From NCBI GenBank assembly GCA_013151015.1, contig JAADJA010000107.1:1-39459 (forward strand): a stretch of 39,459 bases of DNA. Reading direction: 5' to 3'. Of the stretch, positions 17,178-25,687 are shown piece after piece. The position numbers were made by a program, and so were the translations under genes. The DNA comes from Chlorobiota bacterium (GTDB lineage: Bacteria > Bacteroidota > Bacteroidia > Bacteroidales > JAADJA01). The notes beneath the pieces are model-generated. The model searched no databases, had not been told where the DNA came from, and saw only the letters and a program-made list of their open reading frames with translations. The first letter of the stretch is position 1, and each line of letters opens with the position of its first letter.

Positions 17178-18335
17178 TTACCGATGCATTATTTTTTCGG
17201 TTTTCAATATTTTGCCATTTTTATCAAAAACCTTCACGACCAAAACGCCACGGGCCAACTTTTTTAGCGAAATCAAATTATTGCCGCCCTGTAAATCTTT
17301 GTTTTGCAACAATATGCCCTGCTCATTGTAAATGGCCACATAAGCTTGTCCCACATCAATAGGTATTTCGATATTCAGCTTTTTCCCGGCGGGATTGGGG
17401 AATATCCTTGTTGTTTGAAATTGGGTTTCCGAAACTTTGTTTTCACCTGTTATCAAATTGCAATCGATACTTTCAAAAGCAAAAGCGCCATTATTGTCGA
17501 TTGTCCCTTTCCAGCATTGGCCATCGGGGGATTTTAAAATCAGTCCTGAAAAAGGGTCATCAATAAACACATCACCATTCACTTGTAACTTTGCATCTGG
17601 GTCGAGTGTACCTATCCCTAATTTCCCATCTTCCGTAAGTTTCATTTGCGTACTTGTTGCAGCCTTTCCCTTAAACCTTAACCCTTCTTGACCTTTTAAT
17701 TCATCAATATTCTTAATATCAGATCCACCCAAATCAATGGTATTCATGAAAGACCAATCACTCACTTTAAATGTTCCGTTTACCTCAAGTTTTTCTGATG
17801 GAGTTGAAGTCCCAATACCAACTTTTCCAGTAGTACCCAATCCTGATGATGAACAAACAATAAAAGTGGGTATATTACTATTAAAACCAATCATGAGTGA
17901 TCCGCTTATATTATTTATGAGATACTCTTCATCTTCTTCATTGCCAAAACCAGTACCTATAACCATTGCATCACTGGTGTAGGTCTTAAGGAATCTGCCA
18001 ATGGCAATTGAGTTCCCTCCAAAAGCCCATACGTCCATTCCCTGGGCAAAACTCCTTAGTCCTTCTGATTGGGCTTTGTATCCAAAAGCAAATGAGTACT
18101 TTTGAGTTGATATGGACTCTTTGCCCCCTGCAAATGAATAATCACCTGTTGCTTCATTTTGATACCCCGAAGCCAAAGAATACATCCCTGTCGAAGTATT
18201 CCCTATACCAATGGCACTTGATGAATCGCCCACCGTATTTGAGTTACAGTAAATACAATCTTGTCCGTTTAGGTTTTGATTGGTTAAAACAAGGCTGAAA
18301 ATTGCCGTTAACAGAATTAAAGTTGTTCGTTTCAT
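17178..18335 (-). CDS. YadA-head-like surface protein with T9SS sorting domain
   Basis: A 385-residue secreted protein. After the signal peptide (to about residue 24, NQNLNGQ) comes a run of YadA/Hep-head-like repeats of about 14 residues (SSAIGIGNTSTGMYSLASG, GDYSFAGG, KYSFAFGYKA, NSIAIG). The same kind of left-handed coil forms the heads of trimeric adhesins. Two tail-fibre-like modules follow, each with VGIGTSTPSEKLEVNG or LGIGTLDPDAKLQVNG. A T9SS type A sorting domain closes the protein (TRIFPNPAGKKLNIEI to the end). Likely a trimeric surface structure. It shares the VGIGT-type modules with the S74 fibre at 34138, but has no S74 chaperone domain. Confidence 0.85.
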   Translation of the reverse strand: MKRTTLILLTAIFSLVLTNQNLNGQDCIYCNSNTVGDSSSAIGIGNTSTGMYSLASGYQNEATGDYSFAGGKESISTQKYSFAFGYKAQSEGLRSFAQGMDVWAFGGNSIAIGRFLKTYTSDAMVIGTGFGNEEDEEYLINNISGSLMIGFNSNIPTFIVCSSSGLGTTGKVGIGTSTPSEKLEVNGTFKVSDWSFMNTIDLGGSDIKNIDELKGQEGLRFKGKAATSTQMKLTEDGKLGIGTLDPDAKLQVNGDVFIDDPFSGLILKSPDGQCWKGTIDNNGAFAFESIDCNLITGENKVSETQFQTTRIFPNPAGKKLNIEIPIDVGQAYVAIYNEQGILLQNKDLQGGNNLISLKKLARGVLVVKVFDKNGKILKTEKIMHR

Positions 18336-18500
18336 TTTTTCTGGTTTTTATTGTTAATACTATTCAGAACACACAATTTTTTCATAGGGAAAGAACAGGC
18401 TATCAACCTGAAACAATCCTTAAAAAGCCCCTTTAACATTTTGCGGGCAGGGGCAATCATCCCATTATCAACCTGAATTTTGTGGGTAAGCTATGAATGG

Positions 18501-18531
18501 CAAATATAGTGAAAGTTTTTTTACAAACAAT
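18501..18531 (-). promoter_or_regulatory. Promoter for the YadA-head-like surface protein
   Basis: On the minus strand ATTG (18531-18528), 19 bases, then TATATTTG (18508-18501), a full match for the -7 box and a one-base miss at -33. It implies a leader of about 160 bases. Confidence 0.4.
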
Positions 18532-18718
18532 TCAACTTTTCCAATGTCTTAATGAGTCCATTAAAACACCTATATAAAACACGCTCTGTACCATATGTTT
18601 AAGGCCTTATCCAAAACCATTTCAAATTTCACCAAATAAGTTAAGGACGAAATGAAAAGGTTAACGGTAAGAAACCAAATACCACCAATGAAACGGATCC
18701 ATCCAATTCCGTTTCAAA

Positions 18719-18750
18719 CTTGTAAAAGGCATCTGCAATATATACCTTTG
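18719..18750 (+). promoter_or_regulatory. Promoter for the papain-like protease
   Basis: CTTG (18719-18722), 20 bases, TACCTTTG (18743-18750). The -7 box is a full match and lies 23 bases before the start codon. Confidence 0.6.
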
Positions 18751-18773
18751 CAGCACCCAAAAAAGCTTTAACG

Positions 18774-21700
18774 ATGAAAACAAAGTTACTCTCTTTATTA
18801 CTAATTGCACTTATCAACCTATCAGCCCGATCACAGGATTATCCCTTTTCAGCAACACCTTTATCGGCCACGGATTCGATCTTCCTTACAAACCTTCCCA
18901 GGATCAAGCTCCCCGAGGCCTACAAGTCCAAGGATCTGCCCGATTACCACAACAACAGTGAACTGCCCTGGTTCCGGCCTATTTTCAACCAGTTTGGATG
19001 GTCGTGCGGACAAGCATCCACCATCGGATATACCTATACCTATGAACTGAACCGTTTGCGGGACTTAGCTTCAAATACAGATACGACCCAGTACCACCCG
19101 GCTTTTACCTATAATTATTTTACAGGTGGAGAAAATTCCGTTGGCGTGTGTTACTATTTCACTTATGATGCGATTAAACATGCCGGCAACCCAACATTTC
19201 AGGACTTTGGGGAAATAGACAATGGGCTAACGGTGTGGATGGATTCTTACGACAAATACTATCGCGCCATGCACAACAGGCTCGAAGGGGTCTATTCGAT
19301 TTATGTGGGCGATGAAGAAGGCTTGCTGACATTGAAACATTGGTTGATGGATCATCTCGATGGCTCCGAAACTGGTGGCCTTGCCAATTTTTACACCGAT
19401 TTGTCGGGCTATACGACCCTCCCTCCCGAATCGCCGGAAGCAGGGAAACACGTCATTACCCAATTTGGGGAAAATACCGGGCACTCCATGACCTTTATTG
19501 GCTGGAACGATTCCATCCGTTACGATTATAATGGGGATGGCCAGTTTACCGTTGACCTGGATATCAACAATGATGGAACCGTAAACATGAAGGACCGGGA
19601 AATTGGTGGTGTTATCCTGGCAAATTCGTGGGGCGATGGCTGGGCCGATGAAGGCTTCTGCTATGTGATGTACAAGGTACTTGCCGAAGAAAAGGCAGAT
19701 GGTGGGATTTGGAACAAATCGGTGAACGTTATAAAAGCGAAGGAAGAATACGGTCCCTTGCTCACATTTAAAGTTACCCTGAAGCACGACAGCCGGGACA
19801 AAATAAAAGTGATAGCAGGGATTTCAAACGATACCATGGGTTTGATGCCCGAAAAAATAATGGACTTCCCCATTTTCAACTTCCAGGGCGGAAATTATTA
19901 CATGCAGGGCGATTATTCCGGTGAAGAGTACAAAACCCTTGAGTTTGGGCTGGATGTCAGTCCATTGTTAAGTTACATCGAAAGTGGGGAACCTGCACGC
20001 TTCTTTTTCCAGGTTTTGGAAAATGATCCTGATAACGAAGGGACCGGCGAACTTTTGGCATTCTCCTTATTTGATTACACCGATGGCAAAAACGAGATTA
20101 TCTGCCAGCAAACGCCCATGGGCCTTGTGGAAAACGGGCTTACGAACGTATCGGTTGTCCATACGATCACCATGGACAAGGTAAACATCGAAACGGAAAA
20201 CATACCGGCATTTACGCCAGGCGAACAATATTCGGTGCAGATGGGTGCAAGCGGTGGACAAGAACCCTACAAATGGGAAATTGCCCAGGATTATTTTGAA
20301 AGCCAGGAAGAAGAACCTTACCCCAACATTGAAGCAGAGCAACTCACCCCAACAAATAATGGCCACGGCTACGCAAAAAAAGGACTTGGTTTTCCCTTTC
20401 CTTTTTATGGAAAAACCTATGATACGGTCATGGTGCATACTGATGGGTTTATTATGTTCAGGGAAACGGACCTGCCCCTGCCCTATCAGGTTGATGACAT
20501 GGTATTGTTCAAATACGAAACCATGCTCGCCCCGTTTTTGAAGAAAGAACTACTGATTGCCAGTCCGGCCGATAAAATACTTTACGAAGGAAATGAAGAA
20601 TATGCCTCCTTCCGTTGGAAAGAAAATATTGTTACCGACGAAGGGATGGTCCCTATAGACTTCACTTGTACCTTGTTTCCCGATGGGCGGGTTGAGTACA
20701 ATTACGCCAACCTATCGCTCAATGGCAATGTGAATTGGATAACCGGGCTTTCAAAAGGTGATGGGAACAATTATCACATTTCGGGTTTTTCGAACCTGCT
20801 CCCCGTTGAAAGTGACCAAAAAACAACGTTCGTTCCCGATAATACGATTTCACAAATTGATATTGACGAGGATGGGCTGTTGACAGCTTTTCCTGAAGAA
20901 GAAACCCAGATTTACAACCTTAGCGTTCGGGTTACCGACAACAACGAAATTGCCAACACCCGGACTTATCAACTTTCGAGCGGGCTTCTTTATGAATATT
21001 CCATTTTTTCGGACGGCGACGATCAGGTTGATTTTGGCGATACAGCATATATCAGTTTTACGGTTACGAATACTTCTTCCCAAACGATAAACAATGTCGT
21101 GCTGAATGCCGGGCTTTCTGATGATTTTATGGATATGTTGGATGATTCGGAAAACATTGGGGATATTGAAAGCGGCCAAAGCATTGAAGTGGAAAATGCC
21201 CTCGCCATCGAAGTGAGCGAATTTGTGCCGGACGGGCATTCGGTAAATATCGACCTGGTTTTTGATGCCACGGAACAATCCTGGGAAGCCAACTTGAACA
21301 TAACCGCGAACTCCCCGAAAATAACAGCCGGGATGCTTGTTTTGGATGATGGGGACAATAACAAGCTTGACCCCGGGGACACGGTCAATATTATAATCCC
21401 GGTCAATAACCTGGGCCATGCTTCCATTGATGACGTTACGGGCCTCTTTGAAACAACAGACCCTTATATCAGTTTTCTGACCACTGGCAATTTGGATTTC
21501 GGGACCATATCGAACGGCGCCACGGTTTACGATACAGTGACAATTTTCGTGGACGAAAATACACCTGTCGGCCATATTGCCAATTTCAACCTTGAAGTAA
21601 CAGCCTTGCCACTTGTCCAGATTGAAGAGGTTTATGGATTTCCGGTGGGAAGGTTTCCCGTGCTGATCATTGACCTGGATCCCGGCCTGCTTTCAGGGCC

Positions 21701-22559
21701 TGCCATCGAGGAAGCCATGAACGAACTTGGCATAACCAATACTTATGTGGATGTACTGCCCATGAACCTGGATGAATACCTGAATATATTTGTTGTCCTT
21801 GGAAGGAAATTCGACCAGCATATCCTGAGTGAATATGAAGGACAAAAACTGGCCGAATTCCTTGAATCCAAAGGGAACCTGTACATGGAAGGGGGACTTA
21901 CCTGGAAAGATGACCCGCAAACCCAAGTCCATCCGATGTTCCACACGGGAATTGAAGCTGTTGACTGGTATGAAGTGGATTCCATTTTCGGGATACCTTT
22001 CACATTTACTTACGGTATGCAGTTCAGCTATTCGGGCGACCTGCCCTATTACGATTTCAATTTTGTACCGGATAGCCCTGCATTTACAATACTGACGGGG
22101 CAATCACCGAATAATATTTGTACAGTGGCTTATGATGGAGGCAATTACAAAACAATCGCTTCCATGCTCGATTTTGGAGGTTTTGATGATGGGGAATACC
22201 CTTCGTCAAAAAAGAAAATCATGGCAAGGATCCTGGATTTCTTTGGGATGGAAGGCCTGCTAACATCGGAAAACGAAATCCAGGCGGGCGATAACAAGCT
22301 TGGGTTCTCGTGTTTCCCAAATCCCACATCGGGCAAAACAGATTTTGTCTTTCATCTTGAAAAAGACAGTGAGGTAAGCCTTGACATCATCCCTATAAAT
22401 GGGACAGGGGAGATCAATGTGGTTTCCAATAAAGCATTTCAGCAAGGGCAAAACCGGATTTACTGGAATAGTGATGAAGGCAAGCTTACTCCAGGTATTT
22501 ATATTTGCAGGTTAAGCACACCGGAGGAATCAACATTGATTAAACTTGTTGTTTTTTAA
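18774..22559 (+). CDS. Secreted papain-like (C1) cysteine protease, multidomain, T9SS-exported
   Basis: A 1261-residue secreted protein. After a signal peptide (to about residue 20, LSARSQ) comes a C1-family peptidase domain (about 35-310) with Cys78 in GWSCGQAS, His237 in NTGHSMTFIGW and Asn284 in LANSWGDGW, a complete catalytic triad in the papain order. Between His and Asn lie two calcium-loop-like stretches, DYNGDGQFTVDLD and DINNDGTVNMKD. Next are beta-sandwich domains, including CARDB-like NEW/NPCBM-style strands (VDFGDTAYISFTVTNTS and LDPGDTVNIIIPVNN, about 745-945). A Rossmann-like segment with a GRKFDQHILSEYEGQ region follows, and the last about 85 residues are a T9SS type A sorting domain (SCFPNPTSGKTDF). 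It is probably surface-displayed or released. Substrate unknown. Confidence 0.88.
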   Translation: MKTKLLSLLLIALINLSARSQDYPFSATPLSATDSIFLTNLPRIKLPEAYKSKDLPDYHNNSELPWFRPIFNQFGWSCGQASTIGYTYTYELNRLRDLASNTDTTQYHPAFTYNYFTGGENSVGVCYYFTYDAIKHAGNPTFQDFGEIDNGLTVWMDSYDKYYRAMHNRLEGVYSIYVGDEEGLLTLKHWLMDHLDGSETGGLANFYTDLSGYTTLPPESPEAGKHVITQFGENTGHSMTFIGWNDSIRYDYNGDGQFTVDLDINNDGTVNMKDREIGGVILANSWGDGWADEGFCYVMYKVLAEEKADGGIWNKSVNVIKAKEEYGPLLTFKVTLKHDSRDKIKVIAGISNDTMGLMPEKIMDFPIFNFQGGNYYMQGDYSGEEYKTLEFGLDVSPLLSYIESGEPARFFFQVLENDPDNEGTGELLAFSLFDYTDGKNEIICQQTPMGLVENGLTNVSVVHTITMDKVNIETENIPAFTPGEQYSVQMGASGGQEPYKWEIAQDYFESQEEEPYPNIEAEQLTPTNNGHGYAKKGLGFPFPFYGKTYDTVMVHTDGFIMFRETDLPLPYQVDDMVLFKYETMLAPFLKKELLIASPADKILYEGNEEYASFRWKENIVTDEGMVPIDFTCTLFPDGRVEYNYANLSLNGNVNWITGLSKGDGNNYHISGFSNLLPVESDQKTTFVPDNTISQIDIDEDGLLTAFPEEETQIYNLSVRVTDNNEIANTRTYQLSSGLLYEYSIFSDGDDQVDFGDTAYISFTVTNTSSQTINNVVLNAGLSDDFMDMLDDSENIGDIESGQSIEVENALAIEVSEFVPDGHSVNIDLVFDATEQSWEANLNITANSPKITAGMLVLDDGDNNKLDPGDTVNIIIPVNNLGHASIDDVTGLFETTDPYISFLTTGNLDFGTISNGATVYDTVTIFVDENTPVGHIANFNLEVTALPLVQIEEVYGFPVGRFPVLIIDLDPGLLSGPAIEEAMNELGITNTYVDVLPMNLDEYLNIFVVLGRKFDQHILSEYEGQKLAEFLESKGNLYMEGGLTWKDDPQTQVHPMFHTGIEAVDWYEVDSIFGIPFTFTYGMQFSYSGDLPYYDFNFVPDSPAFTILTGQSPNNICTVAYDGGNYKTIASMLDFGGFDDGEYPSSKKKIMARILDFFGMEGLLTSENEIQAGDNKLGFSCFPNPTSGKTDFVFHLEKDSEVSLDIIPINGTGEINVVSNKAFQQGQNRIYWNSDEGKLTPGIYICRLSTPEESTLIKLVVF

Positions 22560-22600
22560 ACCATGATGTTCCTTCGAATATTAAACAAACATAAATCATA

Positions 22601-22634
22601 TTTGCCGCATTGAGCTTTTTTGCTAACTTGCGGC
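22601..22634 (+). promoter_or_regulatory. Possible promoter of the PqqD/ATP-grasp/decarboxylase genes, within a dyad
   Basis: TTTG (22601-22604), 19 bases, then TAACTTG (22624-22630), one T short of the -7 consensus. GCCGCA (22604-22609) and TGCGGC (22629-22634) form a 6-bp dyad that encloses the spacer. The dyad could be an operator or the stem of a terminator for the protease gene that ends at 22559. Both readings are tentative. Confidence 0.35.
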
Positions 22635-22703
22635 CTTTAACTTTTTAATCAAATTAAACCTTTCCTAATTTCAGGAATCATAAGGTCTTAAAATTTAACA
22701 TTT

Positions 22704-22958
22704 ATGAAAATAAAGAAAAATATTGCCCTAAGCGAATCGGGCTTTGTGTTCAACCCTTCCACGGGCGAATCGTTTTCGGTAAACCCCATTGGCATTGAGG
22801 TTTTCAATGCGATCAAGGAAGAGCAATCCTATGAGGAAATAAGCAAAACCATGTTGAGCAAGTACAATACGGATGGGGATACTTTTGAAAAGGATTACAA
22901 CGACTTTGTACAACTCTTGAACACTTACCAACTTATAGAACTGGCAAATGAAGGATAA
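22704..22958 (+). CDS. PqqD-like (RiPP recognition element) protein
   Basis: An 84-residue protein of the PqqD fold. It opens with IALSESGFVFNPSTGESFSVNPIGIEVFNAI, the beta-strand pair and first helix of the family, and continues with two helices ending in LLNTYQLIEL. PqqD and related RiPP recognition elements bind the leader part of a precursor peptide and present it to the modifying enzyme. Some Bacteroidota members serve other carriers, as in the HPr-rel-A type. The gene overlaps the next one, an ATP-grasp enzyme, by 11 bases and so is translationally linked to it. No separate precursor gene is seen nearby. The leader-like N-terminus of the decarboxylase two genes on is the best candidate ligand. 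Confidence 0.8.
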   Translation: MKIKKNIALSESGFVFNPSTGESFSVNPIGIEVFNAIKEEQSYEEISKTMLSKYNTDGDTFEKDYNDFVQLLNTYQLIELANEG

Positions 22959-23991
22959 GATATGTATTGCCGTAACCGGCCTGAACGCCATCGACAGTCC
23001 AGGACCCGGAATAGCTGTTATCAGGTCATTGCGCGAAGCCAAATCATTTGATGTAAAAATAATCGGGTTGGCCTATGAATCTTTGGAGCCGGGCATCTAT
23101 ATGCACGATGTGGTTGATAAAACCTATCAAATCCCATACCCCACAGCCGGCACCGAAAACCTGTTAAAGCGGTTGGAATATATCCATGACATAGAAAAAA
23201 TAGATGTCATCATCCCGAATTTTGATGCGGAGCTGTTCCCCATGATCAAATTGGAAGCCCAGCTAAAAAAAATTGGGATTAGCATGTTTCTTCCCACGGT
23301 TGAGCAATTTGAAGAACGTTTGAAAATCAACCTCCCCGAGTTTGGGAAAAAGTACGGGATCAAAGTGCCTCACAGCAAAGCCATCTTTTCAACGGCAGAG
23401 ATTGCCGGGTTGATCAATGAGTTTACGTATCCCATTGTCGTTAAAGGGAAACATTATGATGCCGAAATTGCACACACGCCCGAACAGGTAAACACCTATT
23501 ACAATAAAATAAGTGCGAAATGGGGGTTGCCTGTCATCATCCAGCAGTTTATCCACGGGATCGAGTATAACCTTACAGGTCTGGGCGACGGGAAAGGGAA
23601 CACGGTTGCAGCAGTGCCCATGCGCAAACAGTATATCACCGAAAAAGGGAAGGCCTGGGGCGGGATTTCCATTGAAGAGGAAAACATTTTAAAAATTGCA
23701 GAAAACTTTGTGTCTTCCACAAAATGGCGAGGCGGTTTTGAACTTGAACTCCTGAAAGACCCGAACAACAATTTTCACCTTCTGGAGATAAACCCGCGAA
23801 TGCCCGCATGGATTTACCTTTCGGTGGGCGTTGGGCAAAACATCCCCGAAGCTTTGGTGAAGCTTGCCCTTGGCGAAGACGTGAAACCCTTTGACACTTA
23901 TAAGGTCGGTAAAATGTTTATCCGTTATTCATGGGACATGATCGTAGATGTGGAGGAGTTCCATACGCTTTCGACATTGGGGGAACTTTAA
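22948..23991 (+). CDS. ATP-grasp ligase
   Basis: A 347-residue ATP-grasp enzyme, a fold that activates a carboxylate as an acyl-phosphate and joins it to an amine or thiol. The N-terminal Rossmann-like domain starts with ICIAVTGLNAID and has a DVIIPNFDAE strand. The ATP-grasp part shows Lys166 in YPIVVKGKHYDAE, QQFIHGIEYNLTG, and the metal-binding motif LEINPR with Glu280, Asn282 and Arg284. It resembles carbamoyl-phosphate-synthase-like stand-alone ligases rather than glutathione synthetase. It starts inside the PqqD-like gene (11-base overlap) and precedes the decarboxylase by 83 bases. The substrate is unknown. The linkage suggests that it acts on a peptide or amino acid bound by the PqqD-like protein. 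Confidence 0.85.
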   Translation: MKDKICIAVTGLNAIDSPGPGIAVIRSLREAKSFDVKIIGLAYESLEPGIYMHDVVDKTYQIPYPTAGTENLLKRLEYIHDIEKIDVIIPNFDAELFPMIKLEAQLKKIGISMFLPTVEQFEERLKINLPEFGKKYGIKVPHSKAIFSTAEIAGLINEFTYPIVVKGKHYDAEIAHTPEQVNTYYNKISAKWGLPVIIQQFIHGIEYNLTGLGDGKGNTVAAVPMRKQYITEKGKAWGGISIEEENILKIAENFVSSTKWRGGFELELLKDPNNNFHLLEINPRMPAWIYLSVGVGQNIPEALVKLALGEDVKPFDTYKVGKMFIRYSWDMIVDVEEFHTLSTLGEL

Positions 23992-24023
23992 TTGAAACAT
24001 TAAAATATTGAAGCATTAAAACA
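23992..24023 (+). repeat. Two-copy 16-base tandem repeat in the operon gap
   Basis: TTGAAACATTAAAATA (23992-24007) is followed at once by TTGAAGCATTAAAACA (24008-24023), and a weaker third copy begins at 24024. The short AT-rich tandem fills most of the gap between the ATP-grasp and decarboxylase genes. Confidence 0.65.
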
Positions 24024-24074
24024 CTGAAACAAGAACATCAATAAAATAGCATTAATAATAATATTTAAGACAAA

Positions 24075-25433
24075 ATGGAAAAACTAAGATACGAACGTCC
24101 GGTGATAAAAAAACTGGAGACCAACATGCCGAACAAATTTGGCTTGCGAACAGAATATGTTGCAAAAACCCACATTGACGGAGTTGCCGTAAAAGATTTG
24201 ATCAAAGACCATGGATCACCGGTTTTTGTTATTTCGGAGGAAACGATCCGCAAAACTTACCGACAGGCAAAAAAAGCGTTTACGACACGGTATCCAAAAG
24301 TACAGTTTGCCTGGTCTTACAAAACAAACTACCTGGGCGCCGTTTGCCGCACTTTCCACCAGGAAGGTTCCTGGGCCGAAGTGGTCTCTGGTTTTGAATA
24401 CGACAAGGCCCTGAACAATGGCGTGGAAGGGAACAAGATTATTTTCAACGGCCCCGACAAAACCGATGAGGATTTAAAAAAGGCCATCAAAAACGGATCC
24501 CTTATCCACATCGACCATTTGGACGAACTTTATTCGGTAATCGAACTTGCCGAAACAATGAGCACAAAACCAAGGGTAGCCATTCGCATAAATATGGATA
24601 CGGGAATCTATCCCATGTGGGACCGCTTTGGGTTCAATTATGAAAACGGTCAGGCCTGGGATGCGTTGAACAAGATCATGCGCAACAAAAACCTGGAACT
24701 GGTCGGGCTGCACTGCCATATCGGGACATTTATGCTGACGGCACAAGCATATGGAACGGCCGCCTACAAAATGGCCGACCTTGCCCTGGGCATTAAAAAG
24801 AAATACAAGCACGATATCAAGTACATTGATATGGGTGGCGGGTTTGCCTCAAAGAACACGCTCAAAGGATCCTATCTCCCGGGAGCTGACACCAACCCAA
24901 CTTTTGATGATTTTGCCGAAGCCATAACCAGCGCACTCATCAATTCCAACTTTGAACCGGACAACCTTCCTCTATTGATTTTGGAAACGGGCCGTGCCCT
25001 TATAGACGATGCGGGCTTCTTAGTGGGAACCGTAATTTCAAACAAACGCTCGTCCCTCGGAAAAAGGACAACCATTATTGATGTGGGGGTAAATATCCTC
25101 TTTACCTCGTTTTGGTACGAACATAAAGTAACACCGGCACAGCCTTTTACGCAATACACAGAAGACACGACCCTTTATGGACCTTTGTGCATGAACATTG
25201 ACGTGGTACGCGAAAGTGCCAATTTACCTTTATTGAACAAAGGCGACCATTTTGTGATCCACAGTGTGGGCGCATACAATATGACCCAGTGGATGCAGTT
25301 CATAACACTAAGGCCTGCGGTGGTCATGATCGACAAAAACAGCAAGGCACACGTAATCAGGGAAAAAGAGACCATTGACAATATTACCTTGATGGAAAAA
25401 GTGCCGGAGCATTTGGAAGAATTTGAATTGTAA
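24075..25433 (+). CDS. PLP-dependent decarboxylase (fold III, DAP/ornithine decarboxylase-like) with leader-like N-terminus
   Basis: A 452-residue alanine-racemase-fold PLP enzyme related to diaminopimelate, ornithine and carboxynorspermidine decarboxylases. Lys83 in AWSYKTNY is the PLP-binding lysine. LVGLHCHIGT, the glycine loop DMGGGFAS and ILETGRALIDDAG are the other barrel motifs. GPLCMNIDVV carries the catalytic Cys and the substrate-facing Asp of the beta domain. Unusually, about 45 residues precede the barrel. They begin MEKLRYERPVIKKLETNMPN, with the pattern Y-x-x-P-x-I at residues 6-11, the motif by which RRE domains bind lasso-peptide leaders. With a PqqD-like protein and an ATP-grasp enzyme just upstream, the enzyme may be tethered to the PqqD-like protein or be modified itself. 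Substrate unknown. Confidence 0.85.
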   Translation: MEKLRYERPVIKKLETNMPNKFGLRTEYVAKTHIDGVAVKDLIKDHGSPVFVISEETIRKTYRQAKKAFTTRYPKVQFAWSYKTNYLGAVCRTFHQEGSWAEVVSGFEYDKALNNGVEGNKIIFNGPDKTDEDLKKAIKNGSLIHIDHLDELYSVIELAETMSTKPRVAIRINMDTGIYPMWDRFGFNYENGQAWDALNKIMRNKNLELVGLHCHIGTFMLTAQAYGTAAYKMADLALGIKKKYKHDIKYIDMGGGFASKNTLKGSYLPGADTNPTFDDFAEAITSALINSNFEPDNLPLLILETGRALIDDAGFLVGTVISNKRSSLGKRTTIIDVGVNILFTSFWYEHKVTPAQPFTQYTEDTTLYGPLCMNIDVVRESANLPLLNKGDHFVIHSVGAYNMTQWMQFITLRPAVVMIDKNSKAHVIREKETIDNITLMEKVPEHLEEFEL

Positions 25434-25452
25434 CATGGTTTTTATATTTTTG
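25422..25452 (+). promoter_or_regulatory. Promoter of the toxin-antitoxin pair
   Basis: TTTG (25422-25425), 19 bases, TATTTTTG (25445-25452): a full match to the Bacteroidota consensus with ideal spacing. The -33 box lies inside the end of the decarboxylase gene, and the -7 box is 13 bases before the antitoxin start. Confidence 0.65.
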
Positions 25453-25465
25453 TGAAAAAAACACG

Positions 25466-25687
25466 ATGACAACATTACAATTTGAAAAAAAAATAATTGA
25501 CTACACGAGGGACTTACCTATAGAAGCTTTACAGGAAATATTGGATTTTATAAGTTTTATCCGGTCAAAAAACCAAAAAGCAAATGCTGACACTCTCAAT
25601 TCCGAGCTTTCATTTCTTAATGAATCGCAAAATGAACATTTAGAGGAAGAATTTGCAGATTATAAAACCTTATATCCAATTGAATAA
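25466..25687 (+). CDS. Antitoxin of a PIN-type toxin-antitoxin pair (DUF2281-like)
   Basis: A 73-residue protein that opens with FEKKIIDYTRDLPIEALQEILDFISFIR, the helix typical of short DUF2281/VapB-like antitoxins, followed by a charged, probably disordered tail (NSELSFLNESQNEHLEEEF) that would wrap the toxin. It overlaps the PIN gene by eight bases. It is richer in A and T than the operon on either side and has its own promoter, so the pair looks like an inserted module. The cognate toxin is the next gene. Confidence 0.75.
   Translation: MTTLQFEKKIIDYTRDLPIEALQEILDFISFIRSKNQKANADTLNSELSFLNESQNEHLEEEFADYKTLYPIE

Larger units (their letters stand above)
18336..18773. other. Divergent intergenic region with promoters on both strands
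   Basis: A 438-base gap between the minus-strand surface protein and the papain-like protease. No coding sequence is supported. It holds a minus-strand promoter candidate near 18501-18531 and a plus-strand one at 18719-18750; the rest is unremarkable AT-rich DNA. Confidence 0.5.
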
